The notes under the pieces were generated by a model. That model saw only the letters and a program-made list of their open reading frames with translations, searched no databases and was not told the DNA's origin. Positions 40,488-50,784 of a DNA stretch of 64,000 nt are shown in pieces. The number at the start of each line of letters is the position of its first letter. The stretch's first letter is position 1. Source of the DNA: Roseomonas sp. KE0001 (GTDB lineage: Bacteria > Pseudomonadota > Alphaproteobacteria > Acetobacterales > Acetobacteraceae); NCBI RefSeq assembly GCF_016107285.1, contig NZ_RCVQ01000006.1, forward strand, positions 1 through 64,000. The letters are read 5' to 3'. The translations under genes and the position numbers were made by a program.

Positions 40488-43091
40488 ATGACCGACGCCG
40501 CCACGCCTGCCCGCTACGACTTCGCCCGCGCCGAGCCGCGCTGGCAGCAAGAATGGGAGGCCCGCGCCTGCTTCGCGGTGCCGGACGTGCCCGATGCCGG
40601 GCGCGCGAAGTACTACGTGCTGGAGATGTTCCCCTACCCCTCCGGCAAGATCCATATGGGGCATGTGCGGAACTACACGCTGGGCGACGTGGTGGCGCGC
40701 TACAAGCGGGCGCGCGGCCATCAGGTGCTGCACCCGATGGGCTGGGACGCCTTCGGGCTGCCGGCGGAGAACGCGGCGCGCGAGCGCGGCGTGCATCCCG
40801 CCGCCTGGACCTACCAGAACATCGCCACCATGCGGGCCGAGCTGAAGCGCATGGGCCTGTCCATCGAGTGGGACCGCGAATTCGCCACCTGCGACCCGAG
40901 CTATTACGGCCAGCAGCAGAAGCTCTTCCTGGAGCTGCTGAAGGCCGGCCTCGCCGAGCGGAAGGAAAGCTGGGTCAACTGGGACCCGGTGGACAACACC
41001 GTGCTCGCCAACGAGCAGGTGATCGACGGGCGCGGCTGGCGCTCGGGCGCCCCGGTGGAGAAGAAGAAGCTCTCCCAGTGGTTCCTCTCCATCACCAGGT
41101 TCGCCCCCGAGCTGCTGGCCGGCCTGGACGGGCTGGACCGCTGGCCGGAGCGGGTGAAGCTGATGCAGTCCAACTGGATCGGCCGCTCCGAGGGCGCGCG
41201 GGTGCGCTTCGCGTTGGAGGCTCCCGTGGAGGCCCCCGTGGAGTCGCCCGTGGGCGGGCTGGACGAGGTCGAGGTCTTCACCACCCGGCCGGACACGCTG
41301 TTCGGCATGAGCTTCCTGGCCGTCGCCGCCGAGCACCCGCTCGCCGCCGCTGCCGCCGCGCGCGATCCGGCCATCGCCCGCTTCATCGCCGAGGTGCGCG
41401 CCCTCGGCACCTCCGAGGCCGCCATCGAGCAGGCCGAGAAGCGGGGCATCGACACCGGCTTCCGCGTCCGCCACCCGTTCAACGGCCAGAGCTACCCGGT
41501 CTGGATCGCCAATTTCGTGCTGATGGAATACGGCACGGGCGCCATCTTCGGCTGCCCCTCGAGCGACCAGCGCGACCTCGACTTCGCCCGCAAGTACGAC
41601 CTGCCGGTGGTGCCGGTGGTGCTGCCGCCCGGCGAGGACGCCGCCGGCTTCGCCATCGGCGGCACCGCCTATGTCGAGGACGGGACGCTGATCAATTCCG
41701 GCTTCCTGGATGGCAAGTCCACCGCCGAGGGCAGGCGCGCCGCCATCGACGCGCTGGAGGCGCAGGGCGCCGGCCAGGGCGTGGTGAACTGGCGCCTGCG
41801 CGATTGGGGCGTCTCGCGCCAGCGCTACTGGGGCTGCCCGATCCCGGTGATCCATTGCGAGGCCTGCGGCGTCGTTCCCGTCCCGCAGGACCAGCTTCCG
41901 GTGACCCTGCCGGAGGATGTGGACTTCACCCTGCCCGGCAATCCGCTCGACAACCATCCGCGCTGGAAGCATGTCGCCTGCCCCGCCTGCGGCGCCGCGG
42001 CCCGGCGCGAGACCGACACCTTCGATACCTTCGTCGACAGCTCCTGGTACTTCGCCCGCTTCACCGCGCCGAAGGCGGAGACGCCGCTGGTGCCGGAGGC
42101 GGCGAATGGCTGGCTGCCGGTGGACCAGTATATCGGCGGCATCGAGCACGCGATCCTGCACCTGCTCTATTCCCGCTTCTTCACCCGCGCCCTGAACCAG
42201 GCCGGGCACCTCGCCATCTCCGAGCCCTTCGCCGGCCTCTTCACGCAGGGCATGGTCCAGCACGCCTCCTACAAGGCGCAGGACGGCCGCTGGCTGGCGC
42301 CGGACGAGGTGGAGGTCGCCGCCGATGGCAGCGCCACGGACAAGGCCACCGGCCTCGCCGTGACCGTCTCGCGCAACGACAAGATGTCGAAGTCGAAGCG
42401 CAACACCATCGACCCCGGCGCCATCATCGACAATTACGGCGCCGACACGGCGCGCTGGTTCATCCTCTCCGACAACCCGCCCGACCGGGACATGGAATGG
42501 ACCGAGGCCGGCGTCTCCGGCGCCTCGCGCTTCACCCAGCGCCTGTGGCGGCTGGTGCAGGGCGCGGCGCCCAGCCTGCCTCCGCCGGGGCAGGAGCCCG
42601 GCCCCGGGGCCGCGCGCGACCTCCGCCGCGCCACGCACCGCACCATCGCCGCCGTGACCGAGGCGCTGGAAAGCTTCTCCTTCAACGTGGCCGTCGCCCG
42701 CATCCATGAATTCGCCAATGCCATCGAGGCCGCGGCGTCGGAGGATGGCGCCGCCCGGCGCGAGGCGCTGGAGGCGCTGGCCCGTCTGATCAGCCCGATG
42801 ATGCCGCATCTGGCGGAGGAGCTGTGGTCCGTGCTGCGCCCCGGCACCGGCCTGGTGGCGGAGCTGCCCTGGCTCGAATCGGACGCCGAGCTCGCCCGGG
42901 CGGACAGCGTGACCCTCGCCGTTCAGGTGCTGGGCAAGCTGCGCGCCACCATCGCCGTGCCGGTGGGCGCCGACGAGGCCAGCGTCTTCGCCGCCGCGGA
43001 GGCGGACGAGAATGTCCAGCGCGCCATTGCCGGGCGCCCCATCAGGAAGCGCATCCATGTCCCGGGCCGCATCGTCAACTTCGTCGTCTGA
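40488..43091 (+). CDS. leuS: Leucyl-tRNA synthetase
   Basis: Charges tRNA-Leu with leucine in the cytoplasm; class I synthetase of 867 residues (usual ~860). The HIGH motif appears as HMGH in [16 protein letters not shown] near residue 52. The CP1 editing domain contains TTRPDTLFG near residue 265 and GTGAIFGCP. The KMSKS loop is KMSKSKRNT near residue 632, and the anticodon and C-terminal domains are intact. An oddity is a three-fold 12-base tandem repeat (41214-41249) encoding (L/V)E(A/S)P three times in a loop just before the editing domain. It is followed five bases later by lptE. Confidence 0.97.
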   Translation: MTDAATPARYDFARAEPRWQQEWEARACFAVPDVPDAGRAKYYVLEMFPYPSGKIHMGHVRNYTLGDVVARYKRARGHQVLHPMGWDAFGLPAENAARERGVHPAAWTYQNIATMRAELKRMGLSIEWDREFATCDPSYYGQQQKLFLELLKAGLAERKESWVNWDPVDNTVLANEQVIDGRGWRSGAPVEKKKLSQWFLSITRFAPELLAGLDGLDRWPERVKLMQSNWIGRSEGARVRFALEAPVEAPVESPVGGLDEVEVFTTRPDTLFGMSFLAVAAEHPLAAAAAARDPAIARFIAEVRALGTSEAAIEQAEKRGIDTGFRVRHPFNGQSYPVWIANFVLMEYGTGAIFGCPSSDQRDLDFARKYDLPVVPVVLPPGEDAAGFAIGGTAYVEDGTLINSGFLDGKSTAEGRRAAIDALEAQGAGQGVVNWRLRDWGVSRQRYWGCPIPVIHCEACGVVPVPQDQLPVTLPEDVDFTLPGNPLDNHPRWKHVACPACGAAARRETDTFDTFVDSSWYFARFTAPKAETPLVPEAANGWLPVDQYIGGIEHAILHLLYSRFFTRALNQAGHLAISEPFAGLFTQGMVQHASYKAQDGRWLAPDEVEVAADGSATDKATGLAVTVSRNDKMSKSKRNTIDPGAIIDNYGADTARWFILSDNPPDRDMEWTEAGVSGASRFTQRLWRLVQGAAPSLPPPGQEPGPGAARDLRRATHRTIAAVTEALESFSFNVAVARIHEFANAIEAAASEDGAARREALEALARLISPMMPHLAEELWSVLRPGTGLVAELPWLESDAELARADSVTLAVQVLGKLRATIAVPVGADEASVFAAAEADENVQRAIAGRPIRKRIHVPGRIVNFVV

Positions 43092-43095
43092 GGCC

Positions 43096-43656
43096 ATGGG
43101 CCTGACCGCCTCTCCGCGGCCGTCCAGGCGGCGCCTGATGGCGTTGGCGGCGGGCGGGGCGGTCACCCTGGCGGGCTGCGGCTTCCAGCCGCTCTACGGC
43201 CCCCAGGGCGCCACCAGCGCCGCCGGCGTGGCGGAGCCCGAGGTGCGCGAGGTGCTGGCCAACACCGAGGTCGCGCTGATCCCCGAGCGCACCGGCCAGT
43301 TGCTGCGCCGCGCCCTGCTGGAACGCCTGGGCGGCGCGGGCACGGGCCACGGCGCCTATGAGCTGCGGGTGCAGCCGCAGCTCGGCATCGACTTCGAGGG
43401 CTTCCGGCGGGACGGCTCTCCCTCCCGCGTACGCAACACCATGACGGCGAGCTGGGCGCTGGTCTCCACCGGCACGCCGCCGGCGACGGTGCTGCAGGGG
43501 ACCGAGCGCGCCTTCGACGCCTACAACATCCCGGACAACCAGTTCTTCGCCGGCGACTTCTCGCGCGACGCGACCTTCCAGCGGCTGATCGAGCAGGTGG
43601 CGGACGACATCATGGTGCGCCTGGCCGCCGGATTGCGGAACCGGCGCAGCACCTGA
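43096..43656 (+). CDS. lptE: LPS-assembly lipoprotein LptE
   Basis: A 186-residue outer-membrane lipoprotein that plugs the LptD barrel and helps insert lipopolysaccharide. An arginine-rich start is followed by a hydrophobic stretch and the lipobox LAGCGFQPLYG; the cysteine is at about residue 29 and the GFxPLYG wording is typical. The remaining sequence gives the alpha/beta fold with conserved TASWALV and FAGDFSRDATFQRLIEQVADDI. It lies between leuS and holA in the order widely conserved in proteobacteria, with spacings of 4 and 12 bases. Confidence 0.93.
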   Translation: MGLTASPRPSRRRLMALAAGGAVTLAGCGFQPLYGPQGATSAAGVAEPEVREVLANTEVALIPERTGQLLRRALLERLGGAGTGHGAYELRVQPQLGIDFEGFRRDGSPSRVRNTMTASWALVSTGTPPATVLQGTERAFDAYNIPDNQFFAGDFSRDATFQRLIEQVADDIMVRLAAGLRNRRST

Positions 43657-43668
43657 GGAGGGCGGCGG

Positions 43669-44709
43669 GTGGCGAAGCTCGACCCGCGCCGCCTGCCGGG
43701 CTTCCTGGCGGCGCCGGACCCGGCCTGCCGCGTCGTGCTGCTGCATGGCGAGGATGCCGGCCTGGTGCGCGAGCGCGCCGAGGCGCTGGTCGCGGCGGTG
43801 ATCGGCCGGGACGATCCCTTCCGGCTCGCTGAGCTGCCGCGCGAGGCGGCCGCGCGGCCGGGTGTCCTGGCCGGCGAGATGGCCGCCCTGGCCCTGACCG
43901 GCGGGCGCCGGGTGGTTCGCGTGCGGGATGCCGTGGATGGCCTGGCGGGCGCGGTGAAGGAGGCCCTGGCCGGGCCGGGCGAGGCGCTTCTGGTGCTGGA
44001 GGCGGGGGAGCTGCCGGCCCGCGCCAAGCTGCGTGCCCTGCTGGAGCCCGCGCAGGGGGCGGCGGTGATTCCATGCTATCGCGAGCGCGGCGCCGAGCTG
44101 GCCGGCAGCATCGCCCGGCTGCTGCGGGAGGCCGGCGTCACCGCCGAGCCCGCGGCGCTGGACTGGCTGGCGGCACGGCTGGGCGAGGACCGCATGCTCC
44201 TGCGCCGGGAGGTCGAGAAGCTGGCGCTCTATGCCGGCCCCGGCGGGCAGCTGAACGAGGAGGATGTGCTGGCCTGCGCCGGCGAGGGATCGACGCTGGA
44301 TCTGGACGAGGCGCTGATCGCCGCCACCGCGGGCGACATCCCGGCCGCCGACCGCGCGCTGGATGCCGCCTTCTCGGAAGGCGCCAGCCCGGTCATGGTG
44401 CTGCGCGCGGCGCTGCGGCATGTGCAGCGCCTGCATCTGGCCGCTCTCGCCATGTCTGCCGGACAGCCCGCTGGGCAGGCCATGGACGCCCTGCGGCCGC
44501 CGGTCTTCTTCCGGCTCAAGCCGGGTTTCGAGCGGGCGCTGCGGCTCTGGCCGCCGCATCAGCTGGCGGCGGCGGGGGATGCCCTGCTGGAGGCGGAGAA
44601 GCTCAGCAAGTCCGGCTCCGCCGCCCGCCCCATCCCCGATCGTGTCGTGGCGCAGACGGCGGTGCTGACCCTGGCCCGGCAGGCGCTGGCCCGGCAAAGG
44701 CGCGGCTGA
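43669..44709 (+). CDS. holA: DNA polymerase III subunit delta
   Basis: A 346-residue clamp-loader subunit that opens the beta sliding clamp during replication. It has the usual AAA+-like three-domain length. Recognisable parts are VVLLHGEDAGLVRERAEAL at the N-terminus, GRRVVRVRD, and the C-terminal collar with AALRHVQRLHLAAL and RPPVFFRLKPGF. The start is a GTG preceded by GAGGAGGGCGG. It is the last gene of the plus-strand leuS operon. Its stop and that of the convergent parB lie 12 bases apart and sit in a 7-base hairpin. Confidence 0.92.
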   Translation: MAKLDPRRLPGFLAAPDPACRVVLLHGEDAGLVRERAEALVAAVIGRDDPFRLAELPREAAARPGVLAGEMAALALTGGRRVVRVRDAVDGLAGAVKEALAGPGEALLVLEAGELPARAKLRALLEPAQGAAVIPCYRERGAELAGSIARLLREAGVTAEPAALDWLAARLGEDRMLLRREVEKLALYAGPGGQLNEEDVLACAGEGSTLDLDEALIAATAGDIPAADRALDAAFSEGASPVMVLRAALRHVQRLHLAALAMSAGQPAGQAMDALRPPVFFRLKPGFERALRLWPPHQLAAAGDALLEAEKLSKSGSAARPIPDRVVAQTAVLTLARQALARQRRG

Positions 44710-44721
44710 GACCCGAACCGC

Positions 44722-45582
44722 TCAGCCCGGGTTGAGCAGGCGGATCAGGCCGTCCAGCTGGTCGAGGTCGCGGTAGTTGATGGTGATCCGCCCGCCCTTG
44801 CGGCCATGCTGGATCGCCACCTTGAGGCCCAGCCGCGCCGTCAGGTCGTGCTCCAGGGCCCGGGTCTCGGCCTGGGGGCTGACGGGGGCCGGAGCGGGCC
44901 TCGACCGCTCGGAAGCCGCCGCCAGCGCCTCGGTCTGCCGGACATTGAGGCCCCGGGTGATGACCAGCTCGGCGAGCTTCACCGGATCGGGCGCCGTCAG
45001 CAGGGCGCGGGCATGGCCGGCGGAGAGGCTGCCCCGCGCCAGCATCTCGCGGACCTTCTGCGGCAGAGCCAGCAGGCGCAGGGTATTGGCGACATGGCTG
45101 CGGCTCTTGCCGACCGCCTGGCCCAGCGCATCCTGCGTCAGGCCGAATTCCTCCGTGAGCCGCCGGTAGCCCTGGGCCTCCTCCAGGGCGTTCAGGTCCT
45201 CGCGCTGCAGGTTCTCCACCAGGGCCGCGGCCAGCGCCGCGCGGTCGTCCAGCTCGTGCACATAGACCGGAACCTCGTGCCGCTGCGCCAACTGCGCCGC
45301 GCGCCAGCGGCGCTCGCCGCCGATGATCTGGTAGCGCCCCGCCTGGCCGGGCTTGGGTCGGACCAGGATGGGCTGCAACACCCCATGTTCCCGGATGGAG
45401 GCGGCCAGTTCCGCCAGGCCCGACTGGTCGATCGGGCCACGCGGCTGGAAGGGGCCGGGCTCCAGGGCCTCGATCGGCAGGGTGCGCGGCAGGGAAGGTG
45501 CCGCAACCTCCGGACCGGGAGCGGCCTCTCCGAGAAGGGCGGAGAGGCCCATGCCGAGACGAGCGGGCTTGCGGGCGGTCAT
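44722..45582 (-). CDS. parB: Chromosome-partitioning protein ParB
   Basis: A 286-residue DNA-binding CTPase clamp. The CTP-binding segment includes GERRWRAAQL near residue 90 and ALVENLQREDLNALEEA. The helix-turn-helix that reads parS is TQDALGQAVGKSRSHVANTLRLL near residue 150, and a C-terminal dimerisation domain ends at IRLLNPG. It loads at the GTTTCACGTGAAAC-type sites found at 46946, 47007 and 50246 and spreads to organise the origin region. It overlaps parA by four bases at the end of the mnmE-parB gene series. Confidence 0.97.
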   Translation of the reverse strand: MTARKPARLGMGLSALLGEAAPGPEVAAPSLPRTLPIEALEPGPFQPRGPIDQSGLAELAASIREHGVLQPILVRPKPGQAGRYQIIGGERRWRAAQLAQRHEVPVYVHELDDRAALAAALVENLQREDLNALEEAQGYRRLTEEFGLTQDALGQAVGKSRSHVANTLRLLALPQKVREMLARGSLSAGHARALLTAPDPVKLAELVITRGLNVRQTEALAAASERSRPAPAPVSPQAETRALEHDLTARLGLKVAIQHGRKGGRITINYRDLDQLDGLIRLLNPG

Positions 45583-46388
45583 GCGGCTTTGTCCCCACGC
45601 GAACGGTCACGGCGCAGCATCTCGGCGGCCAGCTTGATATAGGCCTGGGCGCCGGCGGATTTCGGGTCGTAGAGCAGGACCGGCAGGCCGTGCGAGGGCG
45701 CCTCGCTGACCCGGATGTTGCGGGGGATCACCGTCTCGAAGACCTTGTCGCGGAAGAAGGCGCGGACGTCGCTCGCCACCAGCTCCGAAAGGTTGTTCCG
45801 GCGGTCGAACATGGTCAGCACGATGCCGTCGAGAGTAAGGCCTGGGTTGAGGCCCCGCCGGACCAGCTCGATGGTGCGGGTGATCTGCGACACGCCTTCC
45901 AGCGCGAAGAACTCCGCCTGGAGCGGGATCAGCACCGCATCCACCGCGACCAGCGCGTTGACCGTCAGCAAGCCCAGGGAAGGCGGGCAGTCGATCAGGA
46001 TGAGGTCGAAATCCTTCAGCGTCTCCGCCGCCGCCTCCAGCGCCAGCCGCAGCCGGTGCTCGCGATGCTCCATGCCGACCAGCTCGACCTCCGCCCCGGC
46101 CAGATCGGTATCGGCAGGGAGCACGAAGAGATCGGGCACGCGGGTGGGCCGCATCAGCTCGGCCAGGGGCTTGAGGCCCACCAGCAGGGCATAGCTCCCG
46201 GCGCCCCGTTCGGCGCGCGGCAGGCCCAGGCCGGTCGAGGCATTGCCCTGCGGGTCGAGGTCGATGACCAGGACCTTCTTCTTGGTCGCCAGGGCGGTGG
46301 CCAGATTGATGGCAGTGGTGGTCTTGCCCACCCCACCCTTCTGGTTGGCGAGCGCGATACGGCGCAGAGGGGGCTTAGGCGCCGGCAC
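45579..46388 (-). CDS. parA: Chromosome-partitioning ATPase ParA
   Basis: A 269-residue Walker-type ATPase that moves ParB-parS complexes. The deviant Walker A motif is ANQKGGVGKTTTAINL (residues ~14-29). Walker B is DFDLILIDCPPSLG near residue 135, and the switch region VLIPLQAEFFALEGV follows. A short N-terminal extension (PAPKPPLRR) precedes it. The start appears to be a GTG inside the 3' end of rsmG (14-base overlap). Gene order rsmG-parA-parB and the parS site inside rsmG are typical of alphaproteobacterial origin-proximal DNA. Confidence 0.97.
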   Translation of the reverse strand: MPAPKPPLRRIALANQKGGVGKTTTAINLATALATKKKVLVIDLDPQGNASTGLGLPRAERGAGSYALLVGLKPLAELMRPTRVPDLFVLPADTDLAGAEVELVGMEHREHRLRLALEAAAETLKDFDLILIDCPPSLGLLTVNALVAVDAVLIPLQAEFFALEGVSQITRTIELVRRGLNPGLTLDGIVLTMFDRRNNLSELVASDVRAFFRDKVFETVIPRNIRVSEAPSHGLPVLLYDPKSAGAQAYIKLAAEMLRRDRSRGDKAA

Positions 46389-47013
46389 GATGGATTCCAG
46401 ACATGCGGAGAATGGTGGCCTTCGGATCGGTGTTGCTCATGAACCGCTCGACGGAGAATGTCCAGCCCGCCGCCTCGGCATCCGACAGCTCCTGATCGAC
46501 CTGCCGTCCTTTCGGAAACAGGGCGACGCCCTCGGGCGCCAGGAGCGCGGCGGCCCAGGGCAGCAGCCGCTCCAGCGGCGCCAGGGCGCGGGCCGTCAAT
46601 ACGCCGACGGGCGGCAGGTCCAGGGTTTCGATCCGCACGGCATGCACCGTGACATGCGGAAGCCCCAACTCGGCGACGGCGGCCTGCAGGAAGGCCGCCT
46701 TGCGCCGGTCGGACTCCACCAGATGCACGGGCCTCGTCACCGCCGCCGCCAGCACCAGACCCGGAAAGCCGCCGCCCGAACCGAGATCGGCGAGCGGCGT
46801 CAGGCCTTCCGGCAGGAGCGGCAGGAGTTGCAGGGAATCCTCGATATGACGCTGACGGATTTCCTCCGGCGCCTGCCGGGCCACGAGGTTGATCCGCGCG
46901 TTCCACCGCAGCAGCAGCGCCAGCAGCGCGTCCAGGCGCTCCCGCGTTTCACGTGAAACCTGCGCCGCTCCGGGCAGAGGCCTCGCAAGGTCGTCAGCGG
47001 AGGACCGTTTCAC
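46375..47013 (-). CDS. rsmG: 16S rRNA (guanine-527-N7) methyltransferase
   Basis: A 212-residue SAM-dependent methyltransferase (formerly GidB) acting on the small ribosomal subunit. The SAM motif is [15 protein letters not shown] near residue 72, with [13 protein letters not shown] following. The start is a GTG that overlaps the mnmG stop (ACGTGA) and is embedded in a parS-type palindrome. A second, perfect parS encodes VSRET near residue 19. Thus the N-terminal coding region doubles as a ParB-binding site. Confidence 0.95.
   Translation of the reverse strand: MKRSSADDLARPLPGAAQVSRETRERLDALLALLLRWNARINLVARQAPEEIRQRHIEDSLQLLPLLPEGLTPLADLGSGGGFPGLVLAAAVTRPVHLVESDRRKAAFLQAAVAELGLPHVTVHAVRIETLDLPPVGVLTARALAPLERLLPWAAALLAPEGVALFPKGRQVDQELSDAEAAGWTFSVERFMSNTDPKATILRMSGIHRAGA
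46946..46959. other. parS site 1 (perfect), within rsmG
   Basis: GTTTCACGTGAAAC is the exact palindromic ParB-binding core known from many bacteria. It lies inside rsmG, encoding Val-Ser-Arg-Glu-Thr, about 560 bases upstream of parA. ParB is expected to nucleate here. Confidence 0.93.
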
Positions 47014-47020
47014 GTGGAAC
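47007..47020. other. parS site 2, at the mnmG/rsmG junction
   Basis: GTTTCACGTGGAAC differs from the perfect palindrome by one base. It contains both the mnmG stop codon and the rsmG GTG start codon and lies 61 bases (start to start) from site 1. The same one-base variant appears at site 3 in the opposite orientation. Confidence 0.85.
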
Positions 47021-48875
47021 GCTCCCGCCGCAGATGTGCCGCCAGTGCGGCCAGTGCCGCGGGGGTAACGCCCGGAACCCGGCCCGCGCTCCCCAGAGTC
47101 GCCGGTTGCGCGGCCCCCAGCCGTTGCCGCATCTCGTTGGACAGGCCAGGGATGCGCCCGAAGTCGATGGCGCGTGGGATGGCGACCGCCTCTTCCCGCA
47201 CCAGCAACCGCAGTTCCGCCTCCTGGCGCTGGAGATAGGGCGCGTAGAGCGCCTCCGCCTCCAACTGGGTTCCCACCCCTTCGGGAAGCTCCATGAGCCA
47301 GGGAAAGGCCTGGCGGATCATGGCGGGCTCGATCCCGGGAAGGGCCAGAAGATCCATCACGCTGCGCCAGCGGCCATCCTGATTCACCTCGAGGCCCTGG
47401 CGCCGCAGGGCGGCTGGAGAACCCCCTTCCAGGCGGGCCCGTTCCAAGGCCTCCGCCACGGCCTTGGCAAAAGCCCGGAAGCGGCCGGCCCGTTCGGGGC
47501 CGACGACGCCCCAGGCGATCCCCTTCTCCGTCAGGCGCAGGCCCGCATTGTCGGCCCGCAGCGTCAGCCGATGCTCCGCACGGGCCGTCAGCATGCGATA
47601 GGGCTCGCTGACGCCCTGCAGCACCAGATCGTCCGCCATGACGCCGAGATAAGATTCGGTACGTTGAAGCAACAATTCTTCCGCGCCCCCGCCGGCCTGA
47701 TGCGCGGCGTTGAGACCGGCCAGGAGCCCCTGGGCGGCCGCCTCCTCGTACCCGGTCGTGCCATTGATCTGCCCGGCCAGGAACAGGCCGGGCACGTCCC
47801 GGACCTCGAGGCTGGGTCGCAGGGCCCGCGGATCGACATGGTCATATTCGATGGCATAGCCCGGGCGCAGGATGACGGCCCGCTCGAGACCCGGGATGGT
47901 GGCCAGGAAGGCGCGCTGGACATCCTCCGGCAGGCTGGTGGAAATGCCGTTCGGATAGATGGTGTGGTCGTCCAGGCCCTCCGGTTCGAGGAAGATCTGG
48001 TGCCGCTCCCGCTCGGCGAAGCGCACGATCTTGTCCTCGATCGACGGGCAGTAGCGGGGGCCCACGCCCTGGATCTGGCCGGAATGGACCGGGGCCCGGT
48101 GCAGGTTGGCGCGGATCAGCGCGTGGCCCTCGGGTGTCGTCGTGGTGACGGCGCAATCGACCTGCGGATTGTCGATCCGTCCCGTCATCCAGGACAGGGG
48201 TTCCGGCACGGCGTCCCCGGGCTGCTTCTCCAACCCCGACCAATCGATGCTACGGCCGTCCAGCCGGGGCGGCGTTCCGGTCTTCAGCCGCCGCATCGGC
48301 AGATGCAGGGCCTCCAGGGCCAGGGCCAGGCCAAGGGAGGGCGCGTCGCCGACCCTCCCGGCCGGCTGCCGCCGCGTCCCGATATGGATCTCCCCACGCA
48401 GGAAGGTGCCGGCGGTGATCACCAGGGCGCCGCAGGCGATGCGCTCGCCGGCCTCCGTCACCACGGCGGCGATCCGCCCCGATGCATCCCTCTCGATCCC
48501 TTCCGCCGCGCCGGCGCGGATGGTCAGGCCCGCCTGCGCCTCAAGCAGCGCGCGGATGGCCTGGCGGTAGAGACGGCGGTCCGCCTGGGCCCGCGGCCCT
48601 CGCACGGCTGGGCCCTTGCTGCGGTTGAGCAGCTTGAAATGGATGCCGGCGGCATCCGCGGCGCGGCCGATCAGGCCATCCAGAGCATCCACCTCCCGCA
48701 CCAGATGCCCCTTCCCCACGCCGCCGACGGCCGGGTTGCAGGACATCTCGCCCAGGGTCTCCAGCCGATGGGTCAGCAGCAGGGTGCGCGCGCCATATCG
48801 GGCCGCCGCCGCCGCCGCCTCGGTGCCGGCGTGACCGCCGCCCACCACCACCACGTCGAAATCCGTCTTGCGCAT
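47010..48875 (-). CDS. mnmG: tRNA uridine-5-carboxymethylaminomethyl modification enzyme MnmG
   Basis: A 621-residue FAD- and NADH-binding protein (formerly GidA) that with MnmE modifies wobble uridine 34 of several tRNAs. The FAD motif [15 protein letters not shown] opens the chain. Family blocks include [41 protein letters not shown] and [16 protein letters not shown], and the C-terminal helical domain ends [12 protein letters not shown]. It follows mnmE by 25 bases and overlaps rsmG by four, so the three are probably co-transcribed with parAB. Confidence 0.98.
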   Translation of the reverse strand: MRKTDFDVVVVGGGHAGTEAAAAAARYGARTLLLTHRLETLGEMSCNPAVGGVGKGHLVREVDALDGLIGRAADAAGIHFKLLNRSKGPAVRGPRAQADRRLYRQAIRALLEAQAGLTIRAGAAEGIERDASGRIAAVVTEAGERIACGALVITAGTFLRGEIHIGTRRQPAGRVGDAPSLGLALALEALHLPMRRLKTGTPPRLDGRSIDWSGLEKQPGDAVPEPLSWMTGRIDNPQVDCAVTTTTPEGHALIRANLHRAPVHSGQIQGVGPRYCPSIEDKIVRFAERERHQIFLEPEGLDDHTIYPNGISTSLPEDVQRAFLATIPGLERAVILRPGYAIEYDHVDPRALRPSLEVRDVPGLFLAGQINGTTGYEEAAAQGLLAGLNAAHQAGGGAEELLLQRTESYLGVMADDLVLQGVSEPYRMLTARAEHRLTLRADNAGLRLTEKGIAWGVVGPERAGRFRAFAKAVAEALERARLEGGSPAALRRQGLEVNQDGRWRSVMDLLALPGIEPAMIRQAFPWLMELPEGVGTQLEAEALYAPYLQRQEAELRLLVREEAVAIPRAIDFGRIPGLSNEMRQRLGAAQPATLGSAGRVPGVTPAALAALAAHLRRERST

Positions 48876-48900
48876 AGGCCGGGGTATAGACCGGCTTGCC

Positions 48901-50214
48901 CTACTTTCCGATGCAGAAATCCCCGAACACCACGTCGAGCACCGCCTCCACCCCCACCCGGCCCGTCAGCCGGCCAAGGGCCCGCAGCGCCGCCCTCAGG
49001 GCCTCGGCGGTCAGTTCCGGCATGGGCGCGGCGGCCGCTTGGTCCAGCCAGGACACCGCCTCGTCCAGCGCGGCGCGATGGCGCGGCCGTGTCAGGCTGG
49101 CTTCATCGGTCAGGCCGGCCCGCTCGGCAGCCAGCTGGTCGAGCCGCCGCCGGAACTCCTCCAGCCCGGTGCCGTCCCGCACCGAGATGGCCAGGGGCTG
49201 CCGGCCGCCGGGCAGCTTGGCGGGGGGCGCGAGATCGACCTTGCTGGCCACGACCAGCGTTGCCTCATCGAGCAGGGCGAGGGTCGCGGCATCGGGTGGC
49301 TGGTCGGCGGCGAAGAGCGCGATGCGGAGATCCGCCTCGTCGGCGCGACGACGGGCGCGGCGGACCCCTTCGGCCTCGATCTCGTCCGGCGTCTCGCGCA
49401 GGCCCGCCGTATCCGCCAGCCAGACCGGCACGCCGCCCAGCTCCAGCCGCACCTCGACGATGTCGCGTGTCGTGCCGGCGCGGGCGGAGACGATGGCCGC
49501 CTCCCGCCCTGCCAGGGCGTTCAGCAGGGAGGACTTCCCGGCATTCGGGGCCCCCAGGATGACGGCCCAGAGGCCCTCCCGCAGCCGCTCTCCCCGCCCG
49601 CCCTCGGCCAAATGCCCTTGCATCTCCGCGGCCAGGACCATGGCGGAGGAGCGCACCTCGGCCTCGAGATCATTCGGCAGGCCATCCTCGGCGAATTCGA
49701 TCGCGGCCTCCTGATGGGCCAGAAGCCGCGTTAGCCGCGCGCTCCAGCCCTCGTAGCGCCGGGCCAGGGCACCGCCGGCCTGGCGCAGGGCCTGCCGCCG
49801 CTGAGCCGCCGTCTCGGCCGCGATCAGGTCGGCGATGCCTTCGGCGGCGGTGAGGTCCATGCGACCGCTGAGGAAGGCCCGGCGGGTGAACTCCCCGGCT
49901 TCGGCCGGGCGAAGGCCGAGGCCGAGCAGGGCCTCGCTCACCCCCTCCAGCACCGCGCGGCCGCCATGCAGATGCAGCTCGGCCACGTCCTCACCCGTAT
50001 AGCTCGCGGGGCCGGGGAACCAGAGCACCAGCGCCTGATCCAACAGCTCCCCGCCCTCCGGATGGCGCAGGTGGCGCAGGCTGGCCTGCCTCGGCGCCGG
50101 AAGCCCACCCGCCAGGCGGCGCAGCGCGGGCCCGCTGCCGGCTCCGGAGAGACGGAGCACCGAGATGGCGGCGCGGCTGCCGCCAGAGGCCAAAGCGAAG
50201 ATGGTGTCTGTCAT
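48901..50214 (-). CDS. mnmE: tRNA modification GTPase MnmE
   Basis: A 437-residue GTPase partner of MnmG. The N-terminal tetrahydrofolate-binding domain contains [19 protein letters not shown]. The inserted G domain carries [14 protein letters not shown] (P-loop, near residue 220), the switch region [12 protein letters not shown] and DTAGLRET. The chain ends with the invariant FGDFCIGK motif, whose cysteine is needed for modification. The start [11 protein letters not shown] was preferred to codons upstream. The third parS lies 32 bases before it, so ParB spreading could influence its promoter. Confidence 0.98.
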   Translation of the reverse strand: MTDTIFALASGGSRAAISVLRLSGAGSGPALRRLAGGLPAPRQASLRHLRHPEGGELLDQALVLWFPGPASYTGEDVAELHLHGGRAVLEGVSEALLGLGLRPAEAGEFTRRAFLSGRMDLTAAEGIADLIAAETAAQRRQALRQAGGALARRYEGWSARLTRLLAHQEAAIEFAEDGLPNDLEAEVRSSAMVLAAEMQGHLAEGGRGERLREGLWAVILGAPNAGKSSLLNALAGREAAIVSARAGTTRDIVEVRLELGGVPVWLADTAGLRETPDEIEAEGVRRARRRADEADLRIALFAADQPPDAATLALLDEATLVVASKVDLAPPAKLPGGRQPLAISVRDGTGLEEFRRRLDQLAAERAGLTDEASLTRPRHRAALDEAVSWLDQAAAAPMPELTAEALRAALRALGRLTGRVGVEAVLDVVFGDFCIGK

Positions 50215-50245
50215 CCCGACACCCTGTGCGGCGGCCATGAAGGAC

Positions 50246-50259
50246 GTTCCACGTGAAAC
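50246..50259. other. parS site 3, upstream of mnmE
   Basis: GTTCCACGTGAAAC matches the ParB core with one mismatch and is the exact reverse complement of site 2. It lies in the 56-base gap between the ferredoxin stop and the mnmE start, about 3.2 kb from site 2. Confidence 0.82.
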
Positions 50260-50270
50260 AGGAGGCGCCG

Positions 50271-50624
50271 CTAGGACTTGGCGACCACGTCGTGCTCGGT
50301 CAGCATCAACCGGCGCACGCGGCCGCCCTCTTGCAGATGCGTCTGCAGGATCTCGTCGATATCCTCCCGCGTCTGCGCGCGATACCAGATCCCTTCGGGA
50401 TAGATCACCATCACCGGACCGAACTCGCAGCGGTCCAGGCAGCCGGCCTGATTGACCCGGATCGCGGGAATGCCAAGCTCCTTGGCGCGGGCCTTCATAT
50501 AGTCCTTCAGCTTCTCGCTGCCGCCGGCGGCGCAGGAGCCGCGCCGGTGGCCGTCAGGGCGGCGGTTGCAGCAGACGAAGACATGCGCCTGGAAATAGGG
50601 CGGCGGATCGGCGGGTTGTGTCAC
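50271..50624 (-). CDS. Thioredoxin-fold (2Fe-2S) ferredoxin
   Basis: A 117-residue electron carrier of the thioredoxin-like 2Fe-2S type. Cysteines for the cluster are visible in FVCCNRRPDGHRRGSC near the start and in QAGCLDRCEFGP near residue 65. The VMVIYPEGIWY strand is characteristic of this group. Partner enzymes are unknown. It reads in the same direction as mnmE, 56 bases upstream, and is divergent from the ogt gene. It may share transcription with mnmE, but the parS site lies between them. Confidence 0.88.
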   Translation of the reverse strand: MTQPADPPPYFQAHVFVCCNRRPDGHRRGSCAAGGSEKLKDYMKARAKELGIPAIRVNQAGCLDRCEFGPVMVIYPEGIWYRAQTREDIDEILQTHLQEGGRVRRLMLTEHDVVAKS

Positions 50625-50784
50625 GATATTCTTCCGGAAAGGGGCAGATCCCGAGAGGCGAAGGCTGGCCGTCCCTCGCCGTTCAGGCAGGGCGTGGCCG
50701 AGGGGTCAGATGTGGCACCCCCCTTCCCGCGCCGCAATGTCATGGCTCTTGACGCTGGCGACGGAGCGTGTCGAATCCTCGCAG

